In this document: positions 46,475 to 55,219 of the stretch, one piece after another
How positions within the stretch are numbered: the stretch's first letter is position 1
Layout: each line of letters starts with the position of its first letter
Assembly: GCA_945787325.1 (NCBI GenBank)
Contig: CALZHP010000002.1
Span: forward strand, 1 to 64,000
Length of the DNA stretch: 64,000 nucleotides
Reading direction: 5' to 3'
Origin: an uncultured Desulfobulbaceae bacterium
Lineage (GTDB): Bacteria; Desulfobacterota; Desulfobulbia; Desulfobulbales; BM004
Program-made: the position numbers and the translations under genes
Notes under the pieces: generated by a model
Databases searched by the model: none
What the model saw: the letters and a program-made list of their open reading frames with translations, nothing else
Told to the model about the DNA's origin: nothing

Positions 46475-47593
46475 TTACCGATCAATTTCGGGAATAACCA
46501 GATCCAAGCTGCCCATCAGAGCCAGAGCATCAGGTAGCAGCATACCCTTGGCGACCTCGCCGAAGAGGCTCAGGTTGGAATAGGTAGGCGAACGGAGTTT
46601 CAGCCGATACGGACTGTTGGTGCCGTCGCTGACAACGCGCACCCCGAATGTGCCGCGAGCTGCTTCCACCGCTGCATAATAGTCGCCTGCCGGCGCTTTG
46701 ATTATTTTGGGGGCCTTTTTGACAATAGTTTCTCCCTCAGGTAATTTGGCCAGCGCCTGCTCGATAATTCGCATGCTCTGCTCCATTTCATCCATGCGCA
46801 CCATATAGCGCGCCATGGAGTCGCATTCAGTGTAAACAGGAACATCAAAATCGAACTCAGGGTAGACGGAATATGGTTCATTCTTGCGTATATCATAATT
46901 CACCCCTGAACCTCTGAGAACAGGGCCGGTAGCGCCATAACGCCTTGCCATTTCCTTGGAAATGGGACCTATTTCTTTAAGCCGTTTCATCAAGATGATG
47001 TTTTTGGTAACCAGGTCGTGATACATGGGCATCCGTGAGCGCAGCCTTTTGATGAAGGCCAGGGTGGCGGGTGCGAAATCATCGTCAATGTCGTTATAGA
47101 CGCCGCCGAAGCGGAAATAACTGAAGGTAAGTCTGGCGCCGGTCACCGATTCCAGGATGTCCAGGATGTGCTCACGGTCATCGAAAGCGTACAGCAGAGG
47201 GGTGAACCCACCGAGATCTAGAACAAAGGCACCGAACCACAGAAGGTGACTGGCTATGCGGTTCAGTTCAACTGTAATAACCCGCAGATATTCGGCACGT
47301 TCCGGGACCTCGATACCGGCCGCCCTTTCAACGGTAAGCACGTATCCATGGTTATATGCCAGGGCATGGAGGTAGTCCATCCGGGCCGTGTTGGGCATGA
47401 ACTGGAGCCAGGTCTTGCTCTCCCCCATCTTTTCGTGCATCCGGTGTATATAGCCCAACACCGGCTCGGCTTTATAAATATACTCGCCATCCATAGTGAG
47501 TATAACCCGTAAAACCCCATGGGTAGCGGGATGTTGGGGGCCCAGGTTGATCTCGAAAGTTTCGTAATTCTGATCCTGTAATAAAACGCTCAT
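46475..47593 (-). CDS. nuoD: Complex I subunit NuoD (49-kDa, quinone site)
   Basis: A 372-aa peripheral subunit related to the hydrogenase large subunit, with NLGPQHPATHGVLR at the N-terminus (the His of the quinone pocket) and RASGVNYDIR-like sequence as LRGSGVNYDIRKNEPYSVYPEFDF. It forms the quinone cavity with NuoB and NuoH. NuoC and NuoD are separate genes here, overlapping by 4 nt. Confidence 0.97.
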   Translation of the reverse strand: MSVLLQDQNYETFEINLGPQHPATHGVLRVILTMDGEYIYKAEPVLGYIHRMHEKMGESKTWLQFMPNTARMDYLHALAYNHGYVLTVERAAGIEVPERAEYLRVITVELNRIASHLLWFGAFVLDLGGFTPLLYAFDDREHILDILESVTGARLTFSYFRFGGVYNDIDDDFAPATLAFIKRLRSRMPMYHDLVTKNIILMKRLKEIGPISKEMARRYGATGPVLRGSGVNYDIRKNEPYSVYPEFDFDVPVYTECDSMARYMVRMDEMEQSMRIIEQALAKLPEGETIVKKAPKIIKAPAGDYYAAVEAARGTFGVRVVSDGTNSPYRLKLRSPTYSNLSLFGEVAKGMLLPDALALMGSLDLVIPEIDR

Positions 47594-48114
47594 GCCACAA
47601 AGTCCTTCAATAGAGGGTGGAAATCAGCATCCTCGGGCAACAGCAGTGGTTTTAGGTCCGGATGCCCGGTAAATTTAATTCCGAAAAAGTCGTGAGTTTC
47701 GCGTTCATGCCAGTTAGCACCGGAATATACTTCGGAAATGGTGGGGATTTCAGGAGTGTCCCTAGGAATCCTGGCTCTGATGACTACCCGGCAGAGTTCA
47801 TCCCAGTGGCTGAAATCATAGACCACCTCCATCTGTGGTGCGGATTTTTCTTCAGGTTCGGTTTCTTCCTGAGGCTCAGCTTCTTCTTCTGTTTTCTTCG
47901 CAGGCTTTTTGGCCGCCTTAGCAAAGGTAAGAAGGTCGACACCGGTAACTGCTTCCAGAGTAAAGAGCTCTTCGTTCAGAACTTCTGCTGCCTGCATAAC
48001 CTGTTCGGGGGCCACTTGTACGTCCAGATGGAACCCTTTGGCGGCATAGTCAGTTTCTGCCATATTTATGGGTTCCAGGGCGGCCATTGCCTTTTTGACA
48101 TTGTCAAGAATCAT
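47590..48114 (-). CDS. nuoC: Complex I subunit NuoC with acidic linker
   Basis: A 174-aa peripheral subunit from the ATG at 48114, which has GAGG 7 nt upstream; the track's 48156 start adds 14 residues without support. The NuoC signature is near the C-terminus (GANWHERETHDFFGIKFTGHPDLKPLLLPED). About 35 residues in the middle are low-complexity, rich in Lys, Pro and Glu (KKPAKKTEEEAEPQEETEPE), a likely disordered insert not found in E. coli. It links NuoB and NuoD. Confidence 0.93.
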   Translation of the reverse strand: MILDNVKKAMAALEPINMAETDYAAKGFHLDVQVAPEQVMQAAEVLNEELFTLEAVTGVDLLTFAKAAKKPAKKTEEEAEPQEETEPEEKSAPQMEVVYDFSHWDELCRVVIRARIPRDTPEIPTISEVYSGANWHERETHDFFGIKFTGHPDLKPLLLPEDADFHPLLKDFVA

Positions 48115-48131
48115 TAAAACGGCCTCATAAA

Positions 48132-48629
48132 TTAACTGGGTTCCACTCGGGGCCACCTGCGTGAGCCCGTAATTTTTTCTTCTAGCTCCAGTATGCCTTC
48201 GATCAGGGCCTCTGGCCTGGGTGGACAGCCCGGGATATAGATATCAACCGGAAGGAACTTGTCAGCCCCCTCCACCACGCAGTAATTGCCGTCGAAGACG
48301 AATGGGCCTCCCGAGATGGCGCAATTGCCCATGGCAATTACCCATTTAGGCTCCGGCATCTGGTCGTACAACGTTTTGATGGCGGGCTCCATCTTTTTTG
48401 AAATAGTGCCTGCAACAATCATGACGTCACACTGTCGAGGTGACGGCCTGAATACCTCGGCCCCGAAACGGGCCAGGTCGAAGCGCGCAGCGCCGGTTGC
48501 CATCATTTCAATGGCACAGCAGGCGAGCCCGAAAGTCATGGGCCACAGGGAATTGGCCCTGCCGATCCCAAGAATTTTTTCCAGGGTGGAGAAATGAACT
48601 ATTGGGGGTTGTATGTTTTCCGTTCCCAC
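48132..48629 (-). CDS. nuoB: Complex I subunit NuoB (cluster N2)
   Basis: A 165-aa subunit that binds the terminal 4Fe-4S cluster N2, which reduces the quinone. The adjacent Cys pair is in [10 protein letters not shown], with the other ligands in MGNCAISGG and [15 protein letters not shown]. It overlaps nuoA by about 30 nt and is followed by nuoC. Confidence 0.97.
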   Translation of the reverse strand: MGTENIQPPIVHFSTLEKILGIGRANSLWPMTFGLACCAIEMMATGAARFDLARFGAEVFRPSPRQCDVMIVAGTISKKMEPAIKTLYDQMPEPKWVIAMGNCAISGGPFVFDGNYCVVEGADKFLPVDIYIPGCPPRPEALIEGILELEEKITGSRRWPRVEPS

Positions 48630-49003
48630 TTAAACACTCCCTTTTTCCATGCGTAAAAAATGGCCAGCGACAGAATTCCAACAAACATCAATACCTCGAT
48701 AAACACACGGATACCAGGGGTAAAATCTCTGTAGGCTACTGCCACCGGAAACAAAAACAGGACATCAACGTCAAAGGCGAGAAACATCAAGGCATAAAGA
48801 TAATAGACGATCCCGAATCGAATCCATGCAGGGCCGATTGGATCGACGCCGCATTCTATGGCTTGAGTTGTTTTTTGGTGAATGTTGCGAGTACCCCGGG
48901 CGGCGAGAAGGTGAGCTGCTATGAATGGACCGATAGCGAAGCCAAGACCGCCCAGGAAAAAGGCGACTACGTAAAGAATATCGAGGAGAGGCTGTTGTTC
49001 CAC
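48599..49003 (-). CDS. nuoA: Complex I subunit NuoA
   Basis: A 134-aa membrane subunit with three helices. The conserved loop is [40 protein letters not shown], including the Cys that reports the quinone-site conformation. The start is GTG, with AAGGAG 8 nt upstream. First gene of the operon, about 45 nt after the predicted transcription start. Confidence 0.97.
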   Translation of the reverse strand: MEQQPLLDILYVVAFFLGGLGFAIGPFIAAHLLAARGTRNIHQKTTQAIECGVDPIGPAWIRFGIVYYLYALMFLAFDVDVLFLFPVAVAYRDFTPGIRVFIEVLMFVGILSLAIFYAWKKGVFKWERKTYNPQ

Positions 49004-49055
49004 GATGGAGCTCCTTATGGTTAAGGTAGCAGGATCAGGTAATATATTGCCGCGT

Positions 49056-49084
49056 TATATAATTCCCTCTTAGTTTCTTGTCAA
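49056..49084 (-). promoter_or_regulatory. Sigma70-type promoter of the nuo operon
   Basis: On the minus strand TTGACA (49084-49079) is followed after exactly 17 nt by TATATA (49061-49056), a near-consensus promoter. It is the only strong candidate in the 234-base gap before nuoA; no operator was recognised. Confidence 0.75.
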
Positions 49085-49237
49085 GGAAATACTGAATGGG
49101 TGTTCAGAAAATATTCATTTTTTTTTGCTGGCGCGGGTATGCGGCCTGCGCTAAGACTGACACGATGTGGTACAAGGTTGTCAGGCAAAAACGAAAAATT
49201 AATGTTAATTACTGTTTAACACAGGTGATTTTTTGAT

Positions 49238-50446
49238 TTAAGATAGGTTGTTCAAAGCATCTTTTAAACGATGCAGACCCTCTTGAATAATTTCAAGAGA
49301 TGTGGCAAATGAAAACCTGATAAAGTCATCGGCACCGAATGCTATTCCCGGAACACCAGCAAGCAATGCTTCGTCAAGCAGATAATCGGCCAGGTCCAGC
49401 GAATTCTCTATTGGCTTGCCGTCGAATGAGCGACCATAATAAGAAGACATGTTTGGGAATACATAAAATGCTCCCATAGGATTGACACAGGTAACGCCGG
49501 GTATGGAACGAAGTTCCTTTACGAAGTAGTCACGTCTCTCAAGAAACGCTTTGCACATTTCAGCGGGAAAATCCTGAGGGCCGGTAACAGCACACAAAGC
49601 GGCTTTCTGCGCCACGGAAGATGGATTTGAGGTGCTCTGGCTCTGGATCTTATTCATTGCGGCAATAATATGCTGAGGGCCAGCGGTGTAACCGATGCGC
49701 CAGCCGGTCATTGCAAATGACTTTGAGACTCCATTCAAGATGAGGGTCTGGCCTTTGAGTTTTGGTTCTATCTTGAGGATGTGTGGGAGAGCACCATCAA
49801 TGTAGGTTATGGTGTCGTAAATGTCGTCACTGATAATGACCCAGCCGCGTTCAAGGGCCAACTTCGCAACAGCCTGGAGCGCCTCTTCAGAAAATAGGGA
49901 GCCGGTGGGGTTGGAAGGGCTGTTCAGAATAATCGCTTTGGTCTTGCTCGTAACATATTGCGAAAGAGTGGAGGGATCGAGATCGAAATCTCTTTTATCG
50001 GAGAGCGGGACAAGAACCGGTGTCCCCCCCGCCAACTGGATTATTGCCGGGTATGAAACCCAGTAAGGTGTAGGGACAAGTACTTCGTCTCCCGGATTGA
50101 GAAGTGCCTGGGCCATATTGTAGAGGCCATGTTTGCCGCCACAGGAAACCTGAATCTGATCTGGATCATACTGCCAACCGTGGTCTTCGGCAAAACGCCT
50201 GGCAATTGCTTCCCTGAGTTCCGGTATTCCAGGAACAGCAGTATACCTGGTGAAACCTTCATCAATGGCTGCTTTTCCTGCTTCACGAACATGCAAAGGA
50301 GTGTCAAAGTCTGGCTCTCCAACGCTGAAATTTAGGATATCGGCACCAGATGCTTTTAAAGCTTTCGCCTTGGCGTTTACAGCCAGGGTAGGGGAAGGTT
50401 TGATCTGGGTTACTCTATCTGCCAATGAAATAGCCGGGGCTGACAT
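49238..50446 (-). CDS. Pyridoxal-phosphate aminotransferase, aspartate aminotransferase class I
   Basis: A 402-aa fold-type I aminotransferase of the bacterial Ib subgroup. It starts with SLADRVTQIKPSPTLAVNAKAKAL and VGEPDFDTP, and the Schiff-base Lys is in LNGVSKSFAMTGWRIGYTAGP (about residue 240), with the carboxylate-binding Arg in FIRFSFATSLE. It probably interconverts aspartate/oxaloacetate and glutamate/2-oxoglutarate; prephenate activity cannot be excluded. The gap to truA is 65 nt on the same strand. Confidence 0.92.
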   Translation of the reverse strand: MSAPAISLADRVTQIKPSPTLAVNAKAKALKASGADILNFSVGEPDFDTPLHVREAGKAAIDEGFTRYTAVPGIPELREAIARRFAEDHGWQYDPDQIQVSCGGKHGLYNMAQALLNPGDEVLVPTPYWVSYPAIIQLAGGTPVLVPLSDKRDFDLDPSTLSQYVTSKTKAIILNSPSNPTGSLFSEEALQAVAKLALERGWVIISDDIYDTITYIDGALPHILKIEPKLKGQTLILNGVSKSFAMTGWRIGYTAGPQHIIAAMNKIQSQSTSNPSSVAQKAALCAVTGPQDFPAEMCKAFLERRDYFVKELRSIPGVTCVNPMGAFYVFPNMSSYYGRSFDGKPIENSLDLADYLLDEALLAGVPGIAFGADDFIRFSFATSLEIIQEGLHRLKDALNNLS

Positions 50447-50511
50447 GTAAGTTCACCTTGTGTTTCTATTAATAATTAGGATTTACGTTTTATGATTGAA
50501 GGGGACTTTTA

Positions 50512-51354
50512 TTACACAGTCTCTATCATTTTGCAAGTTGAATCGTCAACATTTTTACGTTGGGGGAAACAATCTTTTTCATAGTATATTTTTTTCAGGT
50601 ATAGACCATGTGCCGGAGCTGTGGGACCGCACTTTAATCGATCTTTTGATACAAGGGCATCTTCAAAAGCAGCCACAGTTTTTACTCCCTTGCCGGTTTC
50701 AATAAGAGTGCTCACAATATTTCTTACCATGTGCCGAAGAAACCCATCCCCGGTAATTTCAATAGTAATCTTATTTGGATGTTGTTTATTCTGATTCAAT
50801 GTGGCGGAAAATATCCTGCGGACAGAGCCGCGCTTGCCTGGATTTTCCAGATCTCTTGATCCTTTTGCCTCAAAAGTGGCAAAATCATGTTCCCCTTGGA
50901 TGAATGTCAGGCAGTTTTTCATGGCCGCCAAGTCGAGTGGAGTTTTTACATGGTAAACATACAACCTTTCAGAAGGATCCTGTACTGGAGAGTTGTCAAG
51001 ATAATATATGTATGTCTTGCCCATTGCGCTGAAGCGTGCATGAAAATCAGGTGCAGCTTCCACTGCATGCATAATACGGATATCTTTGGGAAGCATGCTG
51101 TTAAGACCCTTCAGGAATCCGTCACAGGGAATTGTTGTGTTGGTATGAAAATTTGCAACCATACCATAAGCGTGAACTCCGGCATCGGTTCGCCCAGCTC
51201 CATGAAGCACAGGACTTTCACTGGTCATCCTTGAGATGTCTTTTTCAACCACTTCCTGAATGGAAAGTTGATTCAGTTGCTTCTGCCAGCCACAATAGGC
51301 TGTACCATCATAGGATATGACCAGTTTTATGTTGCGTAATTCTAATCCTTTCAA
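50512..51354 (-). CDS. truA: tRNA pseudouridine synthase TruA
   Basis: A 280-aa enzyme that makes pseudouridine at positions 38-40 of the tRNA anticodon arm. The start ISYDGTAYCGWQ and the catalytic Asp motif GAGRTDAGVHAYGMVANFHT are plain, as is FLRHMVRNIVSTLIETGKG near the C-terminus. It follows argC by about 57 nt in the direction of transcription. Confidence 0.96.
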   Translation of the reverse strand: MKGLELRNIKLVISYDGTAYCGWQKQLNQLSIQEVVEKDISRMTSESPVLHGAGRTDAGVHAYGMVANFHTNTTIPCDGFLKGLNSMLPKDIRIMHAVEAAPDFHARFSAMGKTYIYYLDNSPVQDPSERLYVYHVKTPLDLAAMKNCLTFIQGEHDFATFEAKGSRDLENPGKRGSVRRIFSATLNQNKQHPNKITIEITGDGFLRHMVRNIVSTLIETGKGVKTVAAFEDALVSKDRLKCGPTAPAHGLYLKKIYYEKDCFPQRKNVDDSTCKMIETV

Positions 51355-51411
51355 AGCACTGCGGATAATCTAAATTAATTGAATAATTATTTGAGAAAAA
51401 GCTTTTCGATC

Positions 51412-52449
51412 TCAAGGAAACAGAGCAATTGCTTCAAGTCCTTGAGTTTCATTTAAGCCGCACATCAGGTTCATATTCTGGACAGCCTGTCCAGCGGCAC
51501 CTTTTACAATATTATCAATAGCTGAAAGAACAACAACCCGGTTTGTTCGACTGTCTGTCTTGATACCTATATCACAGAAATTGCTGCCACGTACAAACTG
51601 AGTCGCAGGGTAAAAACCTATATCGTTAAGCCGAACAAAAAAATCGTTTTTGTAAAAATCACTGTACAACCCGTGAATTTCATCATCTCCAGCCGGTTGA
51701 TCAAGTGTTGCATAGATTGTGCTCAGTATGCCCCGCGACATTGGCAGCAGGTGTGGAGTAAAGGAAACATTGACCTCACTGCCGCAAAGTTTATTAATTT
51801 CCTGCTCCATTTCCGGAGTATGCCGGTGCACACCGACATTATATGCTTTGAATCCTTCAGAAACTTCGCAAAACAGTGTTGCCGTATTTGCTGCGCGGCC
51901 CGCTCCTGAGGCGCCCGACTTTGAGTCTACAACAATGGTGGACGGGTTAATTTTGCCTGCTTTCAGCAGAGGTGCAAGCCCCAATATAACACTGGTCGGG
52001 TAACAGCCTGGATTAGCAACAAGGCGGGCATTCTTAATACTGTTCCGGTATATTTCAGGAAGACCGTAAACCGCCTCGTTCAAATATTTTTTAGCGGTAT
52101 GAGGCTGGTACCATTTTTCATAGGTACCTGCATCATTAAGGCGGAAGTCGGCGCTCAGGTCCACCACTTTCTTGCCGGCTTCCAGCAAATCGGGGACGAT
52201 TGCCATAGCAGTTTTATGCGGGACCGCCGTAAAAAAGAAATCGGCCCGTTTTACTAGATCAGAGACAGACAAGTTTTCGCAAATAATATCTGTAATGTTT
52301 TTGAGGCTTGGGAAAACAGTGGATAGTGGTTGGCCATCATATTGACGTGATGTTACAACTTTTAAGTCAACATTGGGGCAATTGCTCAGGATTCTGGCAA
52401 GTTCTACCCCGGTATAACCTGATACTCCTATAATGCCAACTTTAATCAT
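51412..52449 (-). CDS. argC: N-acetyl-gamma-glutamyl-phosphate reductase
   Basis: A 345-aa enzyme of arginine synthesis that reduces N-acetylglutamyl phosphate. The NADP loop GVSGYTGVELARIL starts the protein, and the catalytic Cys is in VANPGCYPTSVILGLAPL. The ATG at 52449 (MIKVGIIG) fits the family; the track's start adds four residues. It is not linked to other arg genes here and lies downstream of rpsI, separated by a strong terminator. Confidence 0.96.
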   Translation of the reverse strand: MIKVGIIGVSGYTGVELARILSNCPNVDLKVVTSRQYDGQPLSTVFPSLKNITDIICENLSVSDLVKRADFFFTAVPHKTAMAIVPDLLEAGKKVVDLSADFRLNDAGTYEKWYQPHTAKKYLNEAVYGLPEIYRNSIKNARLVANPGCYPTSVILGLAPLLKAGKINPSTIVVDSKSGASGAGRAANTATLFCEVSEGFKAYNVGVHRHTPEMEQEINKLCGSEVNVSFTPHLLPMSRGILSTIYATLDQPAGDDEIHGLYSDFYKNDFFVRLNDIGFYPATQFVRGSNFCDIGIKTDSRTNRVVVLSAIDNIVKGAAGQAVQNMNLMCGLNETQGLEAIALFP

Positions 52450-52521
52450 ATCTTCACCCATTTTTCATTATATAGCTTATAAACTGACCACTCATTTCTC
52501 AGCTTGCATATATTGTGCAAC

Positions 52522-52563
52522 AAAAAAAGGGGAAGACAATTCAGCGAATTGTCTTCCCCTTTT
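52522..52563 (-). terminator. Strong intrinsic terminator after rpsI
   Basis: GGGGAAGACAATTC (52529-52542) and GAATTGTCTTCCCC (52546-52559) form a perfect 14-bp stem with a 3-base loop, followed on the minus strand by seven Ts. Confidence 0.95.
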
Positions 52564-52588
52564 GAAAATTTCTTGATTGGAGCTGAAA

Positions 52589-52984
52589 TTATCGTTTTGA
52601 GAACTGGAACTTCGCTCTTGCTCCTTTCTGACCATATTTCTTTCTTTCTTTGCAACGTGGATCCCTGGTAAGCAGGCCTGACTTTTTCAACGAGAGGCGA
52701 TATTCAGGATCTACTTCAAGGAGCGCCCTGGAAATTCCATGACGGAGCGCTTCAGCCTGGGCAGATTTGCCGCCGCCCCGGAGGGTAGCGATTACATCAA
52801 ATTTTCCACTGGTCTCGGTTACATAAAAAGGGGTTTCAATTTTCTGCTGAGCAATACCAGCACCACCGAAATATTCTTCAGGGGTCAGGTTATTTACCTT
52901 ATATGTCCCTTTACCCGGTGTGATCCAAACTCTGGCGACTGCTGTTTTTCTTTTGCCTGTTGCGTAATGTCGGTTGTCTGCCAT
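52589..52984 (-). CDS. rpsI: 30S ribosomal protein S9
   Basis: A 131-aa protein with the S9 marks YATGKRKTAVARVWITPGKG, GGGKSAQAEALRHGISRALL and the basic C-terminal tail that reaches the P site (KKYGQKGARAKFQFSKR). It follows rplM by 27 nt, the conserved pair. Confidence 0.98.
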   Translation of the reverse strand: MADNRHYATGKRKTAVARVWITPGKGTYKVNNLTPEEYFGGAGIAQQKIETPFYVTETSGKFDVIATLRGGGKSAQAEALRHGISRALLEVDPEYRLSLKKSGLLTRDPRCKERKKYGQKGARAKFQFSKR

Positions 52985-53011
52985 TAGCTTTCTCCATCAG
53001 CACTGTTGCTG

Positions 53012-53440
53012 TTAAATATCTAGTTTTTCAGGTTGTTGAGCTTCGTGCGGATGCTCACCGCCTGCATATATTTTAAGTTTTTTCAACTGTTGACGGCCCA
53101 TGGTGTTTTTGGAGAGCATTCCTTTAACCGCAAGCCTGAGAAGATTTTCCGGTTTTTTCTCAAGGACTTCCTTAGCGGTTTGTTCTGTAATGCCGCCAAT
53201 GTAACCGCTATGACGGTAATACATTTTGTTGTCAAGTTTGGCACCGGTAAGTTTCACTTTCTCGGCGTTAACCACAACAATGAAATCTCCAACATCCATA
53301 AAAGGAGAATAGTTTGGTTTATGCTTTCCCCTTAAAATGGTAGCAATTTCCGAGGCCAGGCGCCCTAGGACTTTACCCTCGGCATCAACGACATACCATT
53401 TTTTTTCAATCTCTTTGACCGGGGTATAGTAAGTCTTCAT
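53012..53440 (-). CDS. rplM: 50S ribosomal protein L13
   Basis: A 142-aa protein with the L13 motifs [48 protein letters not shown] (quoted in part: [21 protein letters not shown]) and [20 protein letters not shown] near the end. It heads the L13-S9 operon, about 70 nt after a TTGACA/TATAAG promoter candidate. Confidence 0.98.
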   Translation of the reverse strand: MKTYYTPVKEIEKKWYVVDAEGKVLGRLASEIATILRGKHKPNYSPFMDVGDFIVVVNAEKVKLTGAKLDNKMYYRHSGYIGGITEQTAKEVLEKKPENLLRLAVKGMLSKNTMGRQQLKKLKIYAGGEHPHEAQQPEKLDI

Positions 53441-53508
53441 CGTTTGTTATCCTCAACATATATAATGATGTATCAAATGAAATTCTGCTTATTCCTGAAA
53501 CAGCGCAA

Positions 53509-53535
53509 CTTATAGTGAACAGCTCAATATGTCAA
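53509..53535 (-). promoter_or_regulatory. Candidate promoter for rplM-rpsI
   Basis: On the minus strand TTGACA (53535-53530) and TATAAG (53514-53509) are separated by 15 nt, shorter than optimal. It overlaps the T-tract side of the preceding tRNA-Gly terminator. Confidence 0.4.
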
Positions 53536-53536
53536 C

Positions 53537-53565
53537 AAAAAAGGCCCGATTACAAGTCGAACCTT
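53537..53565 (-). terminator. Terminator after tRNA-Gly
   Basis: On the minus strand AAGGTTCGA and TCGGGCCTT pair over 9 bp, with two G-U wobbles, and are followed by six Ts. It lies 28 nt after the tRNA 3' end. Confidence 0.6.
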
Positions 53566-53592
53566 TCTCGTGACTTATACGAAATCAATAGG

Positions 53593-53667
53593 TGGAGCGG
53601 GAAACGAGATTCGAACTCGCGACTTCAACCTTGGCAAGGTTACACTCTACCACTGAGTTATTCCCGC
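53593..53667 (-). tRNA. tRNA-Gly (anticodon GCC)
   Basis: A 75-nt cloverleaf with encoded CCA. Acceptor GCGGGAA/TTCCCGC, D arm CTCAGTGGTAGAG, anticodon stem-loop TAACC-TTGCCAA-GGTTG with GCC at 34-36, and T loop GTTCGAATC. It is close to E. coli tRNA-Gly(GCC). Confidence 0.97.
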
Positions 53668-53923
53668 TCGTTTTTTTCTTGTAAAGAAAGGCGCGAATAT
53701 AACGAGCCGGGCAATTATTGTCAACAAAAAACATAGCGGAAGCTACTTCTAAAAGTAAGTGATACCAGCATAACGAATATAGAAAAATTAACATATGGCT
53801 ATTGCCACCAAACCGGGGAAATTGTATAGATAGTAATTTGATTGATGCGAGGGTGTATTGATACCCTCTTGTAAGAGTGATTGCTCTCAAAAAGAAATGT
53901 AATCAATGCAATTCGGAGAATTC

Positions 53924-54523
53924 ATGGAATCTTCAAGTGAAAGAAAGGCGCAGGTCCAGAGAAAAACAAAAGAAACAGACATTAACCTGGCATTGAACCT
54001 TGACGGCAGAGGTAAGGCGGACATAGCAACCGGTGTTTCATTTATGGACCATATGCTGACGCTTTTTACCGTTCATGGTTTTTTCGACCTGACAATATCC
54101 GGAAAAGGAGATGTTGAGGTGGATGACCATCATACCGTGGAAGACCTTGGTATTTGCCTTGGCCAGGCACTTAAGTCTGCCCTTGGAGATTTCAGTGGCA
54201 TCTGTAGATACGGCCACAGTATAATCCCAATGGACGAAGCGTTGGCGAGAGTTACAGTCGATATTTCCAATCGCCCCTACCTGAATTACGATGTATCCAT
54301 TGCAGACCAGAAAGTGGGAAGATTTGATACAGCTTTAACCAAGGAGTTCTTACGGGCGTTTTCTTTGCATGGCGGCCTGACTCTTCACGTCGATCTTCTG
54401 CATGGTGAAAATACGCATCATATAATTGAGGCGATTTTCAAAGCAATGGGCCGTGCTATACGGCAAGGATGTACTGTTGATTCCAAGATCAGTGGACCGC
54501 TTTCATCAAAAGGATCGCTGTAG
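53924..54523 (+). CDS. hisB: Imidazoleglycerol-phosphate dehydratase
   Basis: A 199-aa monofunctional HisB, the sixth step of histidine synthesis. The two metal-binding motifs are VEVDDHHTVEDLGICLGQAL and LHGENTHHIIEAIFKAMGRAIRQ, along with SFMDHMLTLFTVHG. GGAG lies 7 nt before the ATG at 53924, so I prefer it to the track's 53906. No phosphatase domain is fused, unlike in E. coli. Other his genes are not nearby. The 256-base gap after tRNA-Gly holds nothing recognisable. Confidence 0.96.
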   Translation: MESSSERKAQVQRKTKETDINLALNLDGRGKADIATGVSFMDHMLTLFTVHGFFDLTISGKGDVEVDDHHTVEDLGICLGQALKSALGDFSGICRYGHSIIPMDEALARVTVDISNRPYLNYDVSIADQKVGRFDTALTKEFLRAFSLHGGLTLHVDLLHGENTHHIIEAIFKAMGRAIRQGCTVDSKISGPLSSKGSL

Positions 54524-54558
54524 ATAAAAAAAATTGCACGAAAAAAGGAGGCCCATTC

Positions 54559-55215
54559 GTGAAAACATTTCCTTCCGTGTCCTGTTTCATTGCCACCATG
54601 GCATTAATTTTTACATTGTATGCCTGCGCTACTATTACTCCTGGCGATCAAGTCGAAAAGATTGAGGATAATCTTCTGCCAATAAATTCAATTGTAGTAA
54701 TGCCGGCAGAGATGCTGCTTGATCATGACCACAGCGGTCTGGATATTGAAACGCACCAGCTGGAAGAAGGATTGCAGGTGTTTGATGGACTTCTTGCAGA
54801 ATTTTTTGCAGATGTTGAGGGGGTTACAATTTTAACACCCGGAAGAAAAGAGAGTATGGAGGGTGAACTTACCGGCAGCAGGTTGGATGTTGCTAGGGGG
54901 ATTGGGAAAAAACTTCAGAGTGATGCTGTGCTTATTACGACAATAAATCGATATTTTCCCAGGAAAGGCACGCAATACTCCATTGATCGCCCCGCATCTG
55001 TTGCCTTTGATTACAAGCTTGTTTCTGTTAAGACAGGTCAGACGTTGTGCGCTGGGGTTTACGATCAGACGCAGCAAACAGTCATGGAGAATATATTTGC
55101 GTTACCAAAGGCTTTTGGCAGGGGGTTCAAGTGGATCAGTGCTGAACAGCTTGCCAGGGAGGGAATTGGAGAAAAATTTAACAAATGTCACTATCTGAAA
55201 CGCAAAAAAAAATAG
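54559..55215 (+). CDS. Hypothetical lipoprotein, 218 aa
   Basis: It starts with GTG, 8 nt after GGAGG. A signal peptide with lipobox (ALIFTLYAC) marks it as a lipoprotein. The mature part alternates beta and alpha elements (INSIVVMPAEMLLDHDH, VEGVTILTPGRKESM, SDAVLITTINRYFPR, ASVAFDYKLVSVKTGQTLCAGVY), resembling periplasmic lipoproteins that bind sugar or outer-membrane assembly factors, but I cannot name the family. The stop lies 4 nt before the TtcA-like gene, so they are probably cotranscribed. Confidence 0.7.
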   Translation: MKTFPSVSCFIATMALIFTLYACATITPGDQVEKIEDNLLPINSIVVMPAEMLLDHDHSGLDIETHQLEEGLQVFDGLLAEFFADVEGVTILTPGRKESMEGELTGSRLDVARGIGKKLQSDAVLITTINRYFPRKGTQYSIDRPASVAFDYKLVSVKTGQTLCAGVYDQTQQTVMENIFALPKAFGRGFKWISAEQLAREGIGEKFNKCHYLKRKKK

Positions 55216-55219
55216 GTCT

